64,000 nt of DNA from Nymphaea colorata (lineage: Eukaryota; Streptophyta; Magnoliopsida; Nymphaeales; Nymphaeaceae): positions 13,328,802 through 13,392,801 of the forward strand of contig NC_045145.1 of the NCBI RefSeq assembly GCF_008831285.2. Direction: 5' to 3'. Shown in pieces: positions 12,201 through 23,487 of this stretch; positions within the stretch are counted from its first letter, which is position 1; each line of letters begins with the position of its first letter. The translations under genes were made by a program, and so were the position numbers. The notes beneath the pieces were generated by a model, which searched no databases, was not told the DNA's origin, and was given only the letters and a program-made list of their open reading frames with translations.

Positions 12201-13040
12201 TATCCTAACTATGTTCGCAAACTTCACAAAGCTATTTATTGTGTCAAGCATGCTCCTGAAGCCGAGCTATCTTCGCAAACTTCACAAAGATATTTATGGT
12301 CTTAAGCATGCTCCTCAAGCCAAGTTTCATAGATAATCATAAAGCGTTGTATTGTAACTTTTCTTGATTGATACCTTAGTGTCAATGCCTAGGCAATGGA
12401 CCCTCAAAGAGTCCTACATGGCACTTAGGTGGGCCAAAACAGTGAATGAAAGGGAAAACAAAAAGAGGAAGAAAGGGAAGGATAAAAACAAGAAAAAAAT
12501 AAAAGAGAAAAAAATGAATTAAGATTAAAAAAAAGGAAGTAAAAAGGAGCTTTACCTTTTTTTTCTTTTTTTTTTTCACTTGGGAGTTGGGTGCCTAAGT
12601 GGCCCAGCCTAGTTGAAAAGGTGGCACATAGGGCCCAAGCATGCCTTTACTTGCTTACAAAGCCAAAGAGTTACTTCGTTGACTGGCTTATGTTGTAGAT
12701 ATCAAGTATCTTACGATTATCTTTTCTCTACTTTTTTCATATATTATTCAAAGCTTAGTGAATAATTTTCCTTTAAAGGATTTGGGACAAGTAAATTCAA
12801 TTTTTGGCATCGAGGCGATCTTCACTACGCACGCGCCATACCTTAGAAGAAATACATGACGGATTTACCTTACCATGCAACTATGCTTGATGCTAAACCG
12901 TCTCAACAACATTGCCTGACTCAAGTTAACTTGTCAAAGTGAAGACCCTTTTCCAGATACCACTCAGTATTGCCAAGTTGTTGGGGCCCTTTAATACTCC
13001 ACTCTTGTGAATGGTGACCGCTGTTGACCATTTAGCATAA
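9240..13040 (+). mobile_element. Ty1/copia retrotransposon, decayed
   Basis: Order along the plus strand: a probable 5' LTR end at 9275 (...CTACA), then a primer-site-like TGGTTTCAAAGCC (9276-9288). Next come gag with ATPNPDFPE and LLLSWILSSLTDSVHSKI (about 9.54-9.65 kb) and SVNLEDLL-like LEDLLSLLVMHEA (about 9.91-9.95 kb). A zinc knuckle CQACNKGQ appears near 10.2 kb. GAG-pre-integrase and integrase follow, with NFCEACQQRKSYALPFA (10.8 kb) and LHGHLYYVAFDDAFSRY (10.93-10.98 kb). Reverse transcriptase pieces (MNTKWIYKNK, 11.93 kb) and KDLGQVNSIFGIEA (12.77-12.82 kb) complete it. Many stops and frameshifts break it and no 3' LTR was recognised. It lies in intron 1 of the minus-strand gene at 7.2-13.4 kb, in the opposite orientation. 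Confidence 0.82.
12388..12650. repeat. Insert or low-complexity block within the copia remnant
   Basis: This block of A/G-rich then T-rich sequence interrupts the reverse-transcriptase region. It is flanked by loosely inverted GCACTTAGGTGGGCC and GGGTGCCTAAGTGGCCC motifs. It may be a small inserted element. I cannot classify it. Confidence 0.3.
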
Positions 13041-13443
13041 AGCCATAATTTCACTTATGAACTTACGGGTTTCTTCTCTTCAATCTCTTGCAGTCTATAG
13101 CTCAATGGATGATTATGTAGGCTGAATCTATACGCGTAGGCATCCTTCCAGCGAAATCGTACATCCCAACAACAGAAACCGGAGTTTCTAAGTTTTCGTT
13201 TTCTCGTCAGTTGGGAGCTGAGAAGTAGCATTTCTACGGCCAGAAAAATAACCATTGTTGCCTTCATCATCATCTAGAGAGAGAGAGAGAGAGAAAAAGA
13301 GACGACACCTCAAAGTTCAACCCGACGGGGAAGCCTTCAACCTCCTTCCTGAACTTCAAAAAGGCCTCCGACGGTACCAAGTTTATGGAATAAAGGTCAC
13401 TCCATGAGGCTTCTTCTTCGTGTTCGTGGCGAGACGCTGCCAT

Positions 13444-16343
13444 CTAGAAGATGAGGGAAAACTATTCGAGTTGGCCCATCTTCCTACAACTCCGACAGGA
13501 ACCAATCAGGAGGAGCGGGAGCGGACGAAGGAAGATGCACTCGGTGTGAAGGTCATACGAGGGCGAGCGGACACGCGGTTCGAGCAACAGGCTTGATTCC
13601 GATTTGCGATGCCCTCTCCAACTCGGAGCCATTTGGCACTCGTACCGATCGTGATTTGTCGTGAAATTTTTTTAAGCTTTACACTGTTTTAAGAGTTAAT
13701 TTCGCCTGAACTATTATTTCATAATCTAGTCTTTCGCCCTGTGTGTGTGAAAGGCATCACATGAAATATTGGTATAAAATTATAAATCATCCCCCTGCTC
13801 AAGAAATGCAAAATACCTGTCACTCAGTACTTCTTACCCAATCCCCCCCCCCTCTCCCCTGCTTATTTTTTATGGCATCTGGAGTTTCGTTACAGTTACT
13901 GAAAAGACGTTCAATTACTCCCCTTTCTTAACAAACTTGAGTGAAACGGTCGCGCCCAGCCCTTATTGGTATACTTGGCAGTTCGCACTAATACTGAAAA
14001 TGCATTTTCAGGATTCCAGGGCGTTCTCTCCAGCTTCTCATTTTAGAGGTCCAACTGTAGATTTCAGAAATATACCCAAAACATTGAAGATTTAAGAAGC
14101 GTAAGCAGAAGGCTCATGAAGCCATAGGCAATCACTTGCTTATAAAGCGAATCTGGTAATTGCCCCCTCTGGGAAGCGACGGAAAGCAAAAGAAATGGAG
14201 GAATTTCTGTCCTTGCTGTTTTTTCTTTGAATTCTTTTCTATAGCTGATAAGCTTCTTCTCTCAACGTCTCTTAACGACACGAATCCCCTCCCAGACAGT
14301 CGGAAAAATAGGCATTTTTGAAAAATTGCAAAATCAAAGCCCTCTAAGCACTTGTCAGGCTTTAGTTTCCTGACCCTTTATTTTTTATCCAAACAACCAT
14401 TAACCAAAGGCATGCAGAGACCCTTTTACAACATTACAGTATTAATCGACAGGCAGAACTTATAGGACTTTTCGCAACTAGAGCGCCTGCTCGACCAACC
14501 ATTCTTCCCCAAAGTAAACCCAGGTACTACCGCATCCCCCCGGATGATGCTACCCATCTGAGGAAAAACCAACATATTCACCTACATGGCAGTAAGATAT
14601 TCAGGTGAACATACGGTATCAGTCTTTCGCAAATATGAACTTTGCATAGCCCGAGTATAAAATAGTGGTAGACTACAAAAGTCAGGCAAGCTCTCATCAT
14701 CAATATTAAATAGCTAATCATATCAGGGCTCAATTTCTCTCTCCCTCCTGTTTTTGCTAGCACGACTTTAATAACTTACTTTTTCAGACCATGACTCCGC
14801 CTTCCTTTTGATGATTATTCCATATTTTCGCCACATGCTATCAACACCGACACGGGAAGAAGAGTACCCTGAATTTAGTTTCATAATTCACACACCAATG
14901 TCTTCCCTTTCTTGAAAGGGTTCCCACGGCCTGCAAGCATGAATATGTTTGCTACAGGACGATAGCAAACGAATTCTAGTTAACTTAAACCACATGCAGT
15001 CAAGCGCATATTGCTGCTCAATGATGTATGTGACTTCAACGGACTAGCAGATTGAGAAGCATTTGAGCAATCACATAGCGACTTAGGCTGCTCGCTCCAG
15101 AACTATCGACTCTTGCTGGGATGGGGAACAAGGAGCTGGGAATACAGCTTGCATTGATGGCCTTCTCTCGTAGTTCCCTTTGGTGGCTCCAACATTCTAA
15201 CTTTTTTTGCTCCTGTGGGCGCCGAAGAATCTCCAAGTCTAGGATGCCCGGTAAGATAGGATTTACCGATAGATAAAAGGAAATAACTTGAAAATGCAGT
15301 GACCAGTCCATATTACGCAAAAAGTTTCTACTAAAGAAAGCAAGAAATGGGCGATGGCCAAACAAAGAGGAAAATGAAGCCAGGAAACATATTGAACCAA
15401 ATTTGTGCAGCGAACATGAAGCCAGTCGACAAATGTAAGCACCAGCTCTATTTAACCTGCCAAACTCATAATAAATTTTCAGTTTGGAACACGTAATTGT
15501 ACAACCAGATAATTCAGGGAAAGGTGGGAAAGCAAGAAATTAAAGCACCAATTTGTTACCTTAGTTCTCTTAATTGATCGCCATTTTGTATTGTTCTCTG
15601 CAAAAGCTGTAAAAATCAAAGTTGCAGAAACAGTAAACCCGTAGTACTTACCTACAAGCAAGAGCCATGACTAATCACAGGTAAGGGTAAAAAAAATGAA
15701 GTTTCTCAGTAAGATCTAAGCAGCATTTGACAAACTTAACATTTTACCAGAAAAAGCGTGAAGCTATCTATTCCTTTCTACAAGCCTCAAGGCCTCTACT
15801 CAGGCAAGTAAACGATCATCTAAGTTCAAATTACGTTCCCTAAATTTCAGAAACATTGACAGATAACTCAAAAATCTGCCCTACAGCTATAAGCACGGAA
15901 GGAAGCAATAAAATAACCAAGCATAGAACATCACAGCAGAAAACTACGTAAGAAATGAACAAGAAATGAGGTTGTGAAGGACTCAATGGCCTCCACAAAC
16001 ATCAACCAGTTAATAAGAAAAGCATTCAATTGCTAAAGGAGAAAACATTGATTTACAAATCAGGTTACCAGCTCTTAATTCTGTGTGAGAAAAAGGTCCA
16101 CCAGTTGAATAAGAAAATGATGCTTTACAACGCATAATTATAGGTTCAAGAACAGTGAAATATGTTAGAATTAACCAAAAATTTAATTATTCAAACCCTT
16201 CTCTGTTCAGCTAACTAAAGGAGTGACCATGTGAAACTACTAGACCTTCACACTATCACATGTGCCTGTGTCACACAGAAAGCGAAAGAAAGAGAGAGAG
16301 CAAAACAAAACTAGTCACGATATGAAGCCATACCCAGATTATT
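13444..16343. other. Intergenic; no gene recognised
   Basis: The first part is the promoter side of the minus-strand gene starting at 13443. The rest is AT-rich with scattered short frames. A 109-codon minus frame at 15365-15036 ends in a plausible exon-like stretch, but I could not tie it to a family or to the neighbouring genes. Confidence 0.4.
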
Positions 16344-18593
16344 CTATGCCCAAAGGGCAGTTATGACTATGAATAACAAGAAGGCCAACGAGAAGCACAT
16401 TCCAGCAATCACCAGAAAGGCCTACAAGATGAGAAAATAAAAACAAAAGTAGGTATCCTGGAAACACAAAAATCGCAGACGAGAAAAAAAACACCCAGCA
16501 AGCCAGCACACAAGACCTTTAAGCTTGCAATGTATTACCTTTCCCCTTGACTCAAACTCAAATTTGTGTGTGAACCATGACAACCCTTTATCAACAAAAG
16601 GAGCTAAAGCAAGTGCCCTGCATATCCCAGAATTTCCTTTCAAATTGAGAGATCAACAACTCATCACACTTTTTAATATTCTGAAACAACAGTTTGAAAC
16701 TTATCAAGGTGCCAGTTATAAAAGCGAGCACGATGATAAGAACAAGCCTTTTGTGAAAACTGTCACAGTTTAGTACGAGGCTTAAAAACAGGTTATAATG
16801 CTAATGTTACAGAAACAGACCCTCCAGCTCTAGCAAGCTTGGTAACCTGGCTTCCTGCCCATACCATTGCAAGGACTTTAAAAAACCTGCAATCATACTC
16901 TTAAGTGTCAATTTTCAGACAATGGCAACAATAGCCTGTTCCATGTACATAACAAAGGATATTAAAAAAAACATTTATACCTTCCGACAGCAGTACCATA
17001 ACCCATCCTTCCAGGAGCTGGGGCAATGAAGAACCTGAAATATCGAACACAACTAGATTAGAAGGGGAGAAAAGGACACCTGTCACATCCTTAATAATAA
17101 AATTTTGGGCCTTGAGCATGCTAATGAAAATATATCAAGAAAAAAGAAAGAACAATAGCTAAGGCAGAACTCTGTATAATCAGTCATTTCTTCTGAAGAA
17201 ACTGATGGGACAACTTATATTCAGTATTCATATGTGGAGGATAGAACTTACCAGACCAAGACAAATGTCAGAAGATAATAAACTGTATTCAGTAGCCCAT
17301 AGGATAACACCCCAGAAATTCCGTATCTCTTCAGCTTCTGCATTATTCTGGTACAAACTTTTAATGAAATGAATGACACTTGTACAAACAACATAAGGAG
17401 AAAGAGTGATATTTTCTATATTAACCTGTCAAGTATAGGATCTGGGAAATTTTGTGTACTCATTGATTAGAAGCATCGAAAAACAATTTCTTAGGATAAA
17501 GTTTCTGAAAAACCTCAGTAATAAGCAAGATCAACCTTTTGAAAGAAATTTAATCTAGAATGAGCATAAAGACACCACAAATATAGTATTGAAAGACAAC
17601 ATCAGTATGGAAGGCAAGAGGAATGCAATATGTGCAAAGGCACAGAAGGCCATAATCCTGTTATTAGAGAAAGCAGTAGTTACTCATTTATTTTTGATGC
17701 TTTCACTGGTCGATGACTATCATCTTGCACTGATCCTGAAAAGCATATGCCATTATAAGTATACAAGAAGACTAAAACAGCATTAACTCCTTACCATCTC
17801 AACTGTATGACTAAAGTGAAAAAATTAGAAAAGTTTAATTACTCCAGATCAGTGCTTACCAATATTGGTGCAAATTGGCCCGTGTTGGTCGTCCAATATG
17901 CATCACAACACCAGTAAACTGAAACAATAAGGAGGCTGATAGGACCCTTCTAGAACATCAGCCAATATGAAGCCTGTATTAGGCTGTATCGGCCCGATTT
18001 GATCCGAATGTGCCAATATATTAATAAATAATTATTATTATTTTATTTTCAGATTAGTATTTGTAGCTGATATGGCCCGATAGGTGCTGATGCATAATGG
18101 CAACATGCATCAGTTTTTACAGATTCTGATACAAATTGTAATTCAATATTTACCACATTTCTCCAGATACCAATAGGAAAAGACAACCAGTCAACCCAAG
18201 AAACAAAGCTTAAATTCTAAAGGCCTAGATGAACTTTGTGCCAATATCGAATGGTTAAACAAATCAAGGATTTGAGTTTGATTTTCTGACAAAGGATTCT
18301 CCAAAGAAGCAAGAGGGAGAGATAAAAGCTCAAACTAAAGCGAGTTTGTCAAGTTTTTTGACAAAGAATTCAAAGATGAAGCAAGATGTTATACCCTCAA
18401 CTATATGGCCTCTGAAGACTCCATGGCAAGAATTACAATTGCTGGAGTGTGAGGCCAGTTGATTTTTTACGATGAGAGTGAGTCCTAACCAGGAAGTCTT
18501 TTGAGGAGAACAATGTTGGAAAGCTTAGGCATCAGAAATTTAAGGCCCTTACCCTCACAAACATTGTAGCCTCCACACCACCTGCGGCAGTTG
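16344..18593 (-). CDS. Multi-pass plant membrane protein, probably plastidial (5' end unresolved)
   Basis: Exons traced on the minus strand: 18593-18553 (tentative), 17735-17684, 17347-17252, 17034-16981, 16886-16821, 16617-16539 and 16421-16344 (TAG stop). All have GT-AG sites and matching phases. The protein carries SGVLSYGLLNTVYYLLTFVL (helix), WFFIAPAPGRMGYG, FFKVLAMVWAGSQVTKLARA, GGALALAPFVDKGLSWFTHK and a final hydrophobic segment AFLVIAGMCFSLAFLLFIVI ending LWA. I recognise this as a conserved plant family of uncharacterised membrane proteins, usually annotated as chloroplastic; no function is known to me. The tentative upstream exon encodes CRRWCGGYNVCEG, a possible metal-binding Cys cluster. 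The start exon lies somewhere in 18.6-20.6 kb. One candidate is an ATG at 20244 (43 codons to a GTATCG donor at 20116), but its phase does not fit directly. Confidence 0.75.
17855..18150. repeat. Probable MITE or dispersed repeat
   Basis: This contains several copies of a CCAATAT / GGCCCGAT / TATCGGCC-type motif around an AT-rich core. The pattern is common in plant non-autonomous DNA elements. It lies in an intron of the membrane-protein gene. I found no clean terminal repeats. Confidence 0.35.
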
Positions 18594-19840
18594 CTGGAGT
18601 GCGTGTGTGTTTGTTTATGTCACATAACAGAAATTTGGAAAAGAGAGAGAGAGATGGTATGGTCGAAGTGAGTTGATATTCTTCAGTTGTCTGACATAGA
18701 ATTATCAGGATAGCAAAGTGAGCACTAACTCTCATGATCTGTGTGGCCTCCGTTGCATGCACTTGCAGCTGACACCTCTACGGGCTGATTTCAACACCCA
18801 AATAATACATCCATTCCCACCACGCACCACACCCCCCGCCCCCCACCCCGAAAAAAAAAAAAACGAAGTCACTACACATAGGAGTACATCCTAAGCAAAG
18901 TTCAAAGAAAATAAGCAGCAATAGCTATTCAAACAGTATAGAAGGTAAAGAAAATAATTAAGGGGACCAAATGCATACGATAGCTGAGTTATGAAATCAA
19001 ACTGCAACTTAGAAACATAATAGGAAAAGCAGTAACCAGCCCTGAAGCTAACTACCAACGTTACTATTTCCAACATAGATTTCAACCAACAACAAGCATA
19101 ATGTTCCTGTAACAGCAGTGAAATTCTTTGTGCTATTGGAAGGACACATAACAATTCTACCCAACAGAAAACAATGATCAGATACGGCTCTGGACCCCAA
19201 CATACTGGGATAATCAACTGCCACCTAAATGCATTTCCAACATTATTTCAAAATGCAGGTTCGCAATCTATATTTCCAGTTTTATTTATTTTATCGCATA
19301 ATGCCGAAAAAGAAAGCATGTCAACATACAGTTGCTCATGAGATTGGTTACACTAATCAAATACATTCACATCAATTAAGAATATAAACCTACACTATGA
19401 GCTATGAGGTTTCAGATTATTCTGGCACGTAGATATAATACAAAAGGCATAAATGAAGGTCGATCTGTGCTCGTTCAGCACAGCCATAACATGCTAACAC
19501 TTTACGTTGTCTCAAAAAGATGGAAGCATGACTCACCCGAACTGCAGATACGATGACAACATCATCAAGTAGGAAAAAGCTAACGAGTTCAACAACACAG
19601 ATTGGACAAATAAGAAACATTTCAAATTGGAGTAGCCATTTAATAACCTTTTATAATTTCAAATAGCTCCCATAAAATGAATGCGACACGTAACTCCAGC
19701 ATCATATGATGATGAGCAAACAATGGCGTTGTGTATCTTCAACGTACCTAGTCACAAAGAGGACCAGCGTCCTCTAAGACAAGAGATGGCATCACTGCCA
19801 TCCCATCACCAAGAACGCTTATTGAGAGCCAAGGAAAGAA

Positions 19841-20101
19841 TGCAAAGGAAATTCTAGATCGTCCTCTTACATTGCTTCCTACGGGACTTTATCGTAAACT
19901 AAGGTCGCGTCCGATTCGATTTTAGTTCAATAATGATTCCTTCCTACTAAATTTTATTGAGCGTAAATGAAAAAATGGTGCAAAGGTAATTATAGACCAT
20001 CCTCTTACATTGCTTCCTACGGGAATTTATTGCAACTATGACAACTAAAATTGCATCCTATTCGATTTAATTCAATAACGACTCCTTCCTACTGAATATC
20101 G
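19841..20101. repeat. Two-copy tandem duplication
   Basis: Units at 19841-19978 and 19979-20101 share CCTCTTACATTGCTTCCTAC, the A/T-rich middle, and a final AATAAYGAYTCCTTCCTACT. The copies have diverged by substitutions and small indels. It lies upstream of the traced exons of the minus-strand membrane-protein gene. Confidence 0.7.
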
Positions 20102-20692
20102 ATTTACAACGATACTTTTTGTGTGTCCTCCTCCATATCTATAAGGCTCCAATCCAGAAGTGGAAACATACGAATAGGAGAACAAATAAAGGATGTCCTG
20201 TACCATATCGGAGGGTAAACAAGAAGAGGTAACCTCCCGGCCATTGACTTCCGCGAACAGATGCTGCAAGTTGGAGAATGTTCTTCTGCCCTCTGGGAGC
20301 ATGACGGTTTTCTGAATCCTAGCTTCTTTCCACAGGCTGATCTTTCTTTCCTTCAAGACAGACAAAACGGAAAATCAAAAGAAACAAAAGGAAAGTGGAG
20401 AGAAACTCGAATCAGAAGCCGCGAGACGAGTGCAGAGCAAATCTGAGAGGGTTCAATCTTAGAAGGCGGGAAAGGGAGGGTGTTCCGCTAACCATCGAAT
20501 GGCGAAGTTGGCATGAGACAGCGACCCTCAGTATAAAAGCCATCGAATTCCTTAGAGCTCTGGCACCTCCCGCTAGAAAATGAGAGGCAAAACCTCGAGG
20601 AGGAGAAAGGATTTCCAATAGGGAACTCCGTTTACACGAAGCAGAGAGTGCCCAAGGGTTTGATCCCCGGCCGTTGCACAATCGACGAACCA

Positions 20693-22398
20693 TCTTTTTG
20701 AGCCATCTTCATCGGATGGGCTGCAAGCGTTCGTGCGCCCCACCCTGAGGGCTGTTTGGACGATGGTTTCCTTAAAATCCACTTTATGCGTTCACATTGG
20801 AACCTGTCTTGATTGGATTTAGAAAAAATCTCCATTTGTATAAAACTTGGTTTTGCTGCTTTGAGTTATTCATAAAAACCAGGTTTTGAATATGTGTCAT
20901 TCGATCAAACAAACGAAATTTTTAATTACTAAATAATGTTTGATTTTAGTAACGATCAAACAGCTTGTAGCAGCCACTCTTTCCACATTTTTGTAGTGTA
21001 AGAGCATGATACCCAAAATACCTCCATGTTTATAGGTTAAATGGGGTTGTCATCTAAACACCCCTTCTGTCTTGTCACTCAAACATACAAGCTAACTTTT
21101 AAAAAACTGCAAACCTGATATTACTTCATCCTCTTGCCCCCCGTTCAAATGCTGACAGTCAAATTTTTTGAAAAAATATATAAACACGTGTAAACATTTA
21201 GGCAGCATTCAACTTCTAAAAGTTAATAAATAAATAATTAATTTTTGAGAAAATGTTTCAAAGGGCGCTACTAATAAAAAGGTATTCATTTTTTTTTATA
21301 TAAGATGATAAAAGTTGAGAAGATTAATACCGATCCTTTCTTACAGCGGTCAGTAGGCGACTTTTTGAAATTTTTTCTTAACAATTAACGCTTATTTATT
21401 AATTTTTAAAAGTCGAGTGCTTGGTTTATTATTACGCTAAATACTAATCGCCTTTTGATAATTATTTTAAGAATTTCGAAGCAGCGGACAAGTACGTAGT
21501 AGAATCGCCTGAACCGAGCGCAGATAATCACCCCGGTGTATATATGTGAAAAGAAGAGAAGCTCTTGTGGCAGGATCAGGATGAGGTAAGAACGTGAAAT
21601 GGGGTGGTGACTTTTCACCAAGGCGAGCTGAGCCTGAGGTGATGAGTGGAGAGAAAATATGCAGACTCCTCCAGACATAGTATGCGTCCCTTGACTTACA
21701 AGTTTTCAGAAGCCAACCATTATCGAGAGAATGTGATCACGTGACCGTCATCAGTGACAAGTACGAAGCTACGAACACTGAACAGCGCCACTCCCCCCAT
21801 GCAATTGTTGGCTGTGTAGCAGTTCAGAGCGCTTGACGGTTCTGTAACTGTAAGAGCAGGTTTCGTGAATAAAATGGATGCAGCTGTGGAGGTAGTAAAT
21901 CGACTGATTTTGATTCAGTTGAATTGTAAAATATTATTATTATTGTTTTTAAAGAAAATGAATATATATATATATATATATAAATTAATCAAAATAAAAT
22001 TTGAAGCATCGAATCGATTTGTCGCTAAGTCTAATACGTTAGATGAAATTCTGGAGACCGTTAAGCCTTCAAACAACCGCACTCAAATGACTACCTACTG
22101 TACTAAAGTACTTTGTAAAATTATTTCTGGCGAGACCAAACAATGACATTTTCGGATGGCCTCTGTTCGAATTCTGGAGGCAAAGGTCTTTTATGGGGGA
22201 ACAAATGATATAGTGATGCCCCTCTACGTCTAGCCGTTGCAAGTTGCAACGGCTACAAGCGCCTTCTTCTAATATTCCGCTCCCATTTAAGCTTCAAAAT
22301 CCACGCCTACCTTTGCCGTCCCCCTCGTTCTCTTTCCCCTACACTCCAAACCATCTTATCTCTGTGCCACTCCTCTCCATTTCCCTTTCCCTCCTTCC
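20693..22398. promoter_or_regulatory. Intergenic region between divergent genes
   Basis: No coding sequence recognised. It contains a TA microsatellite (21962-21982) and ends in the C-rich leader of the plus-strand gene at 22399. It probably holds the promoter of that gene and of the minus-strand membrane-protein gene. I could not locate individual elements. Confidence 0.4.
21962..21982. repeat. (TA)n microsatellite
   Basis: About ten TA units in the upstream region of the gene at 22399. Confidence 0.8.
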
Positions 22399-23028
22399 AT
22401 GGCCTCCTCCAAGCTAAGAAGCTACACCTTCTGTCCTACTCTCCTCCTATTGTGGTTGAATTTCTCAGTCCTCCTATCCTCCTCCGCCTCCATTGCTGTT
22501 GTGTTCCTCCTTAGGCACACACCTACGCACTTTGGTTGGGCCCTTTTCACGGCCTCATCCTTTTCTTTCATCTCCTCACTCACTGGGCTATGGTCACAAT
22601 TCAACAAGCTCTGCTTCGTCACCACCGTCTGCATGCTTACAGTCTCACTTATCGGAGAAGGATTGGGATTCCTCATGCTCTTCTCCAGAGAAGGGACCAG
22701 CATCAAGTTCCTTCATTCAACAAGGGATCCGAGAGAGGCCAAGGCTCTGATCAGAGTGAACGCCGTGCTGCTTCTCGCGATGTTCTTGATGCAGATGATG
22801 GTGCTGGTTACCGTATGCATCTTGCAGAGCTGCTTGGTAGCTAAGTACCGAGGGTTGGAATTTCAGAGGGAAGAGACAGAAAAGAGGAGGAGCAAGAGGA
22901 TGGCACAGGTACAGGAGGAATCACTTGCAAATGTGGCCAAGATGGAGGAAACCAAAGCCAAAGATTTAGACGAGAGGATGAAAGCAAAATATGGGCAGTG
23001 GACGAGACCTGCTGACTTTGAAGTTTAG
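22399..23028 (+). CDS. Four-helix plant membrane protein of unknown function
   Basis: A single open exon of 209 codons, ATG at 22399 and TAG at 23026-23028. Four hydrophobic segments are visible at about residues 16-38, 46-66, 72-96 and 119-147 (VLLLAMFLMQMMVLVTVCIL). They are followed by a hydrophilic tail of about 60 residues rich in Glu, Lys and Arg (REETEKRRSKRMAQVQEES), probably helical or coiled-coil. The start is supported by a C-rich leader with no upstream in-frame ATG close by, and by the Met-Ala context. It resembles small intronless plant membrane proteins annotated only as uncharacterised or lipoprotein-like. I do not recognise a function. It ends 460 bp from the convergent 3' end of PAA2. 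No breaks were seen. Confidence 0.85.
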   Translation: MASSKLRSYTFCPTLLLLWLNFSVLLSSSASIAVVFLLRHTPTHFGWALFTASSFSFISSLTGLWSQFNKLCFVTTVCMLTVSLIGEGLGFLMLFSREGTSIKFLHSTRDPREAKALIRVNAVLLLAMFLMQMMVLVTVCILQSCLVAKYRGLEFQREETEKRRSKRMAQVQEESLANVAKMEETKAKDLDERMKAKYGQWTRPADFEV

Positions 23029-23487
23029 ATTGTTGAAGGCCTCATGAGCAAGAAAGTGGAGCCACTGTAGCGTGTCTCTGTGTCTGCATCAGTACGTACG
23101 CATGCGTGCATGTTGTGTGTGTGTGAGTTACAGCTCTGCTAAAGGGTTAAAAAGGAGTGATCTGTTCTTGTATAGATGGTGAAGCAGTTTCTCAAAGCAG
23201 TTTCCGGCAATATATCACCGTTTTCAGTTATCACTTAACAAGTCTGATTAATATTTGAAAAAAAAAAAAAGTTCCAATGCACGAAGACGTTGTCTTCAAA
23301 CCATCCTTCCTCGAATCGTCACCAAAAAGAGGACGCGGAAGAGAACAATAATGGGGTACGCCGAAACAATAAATCAGAAGACCTCAACACCATATCAGCC
23401 GCTCACTGATTTCGTACTGAATCTGTAGGTTGTAGTCTCACGTCTGTTTGGCTTCTTCCGACTGCAAGCAAGAGATTTCGAGTAATC

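Larger units (their letters stand above)
7199..13443 (-). pseudogene. Conserved plant protein of unknown function, in-frame stop
   Basis: Four exons on the minus strand: 13443-13309, 8029-7892, 7613-7438 and 7295-7199. Together they make 546 nt (182 codons with stop) with consistent phases. Exon 1 reads MAASRHEHEEEASWSDLYSI and later EAFLKFRKEVEGF. Exon 2 has KLVLKSLTPERRWKLMYEPK. Exon 3 has TCLGGDGISQIRNKTS and IRFGWRAEYILPE. Exon 4 has GTGEPVIGMNYGRLYASLDG. I recognise these as one uncharacterised plant family. Two oddities: codon 105 is TGA (7574-7572) where I recall the family having Trp, and intron 2 begins with GC (CAG|GCATGA). Intron 1 (5.3 kb) carries a copia element. It could still be expressed as a truncated protein, but I judge it a recent pseudogene or a damaged allele. 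Function is unknown. Confidence 0.68.

Noticed and set aside
15036-15365. 109-codon minus-strand frame that might be a terminal exon
   Set aside because: Several frames are equally open over its second half, it lies beyond the stop of the membrane-protein gene, and no family match is apparent.
20412-20693. Transit-peptide-like minus frame (ATG at 20543) as start of the membrane-protein gene
   Set aside because: It is basic and lacks acidic residues, but it runs into TGA with no suitable donor, so it cannot be joined to the traced exons.
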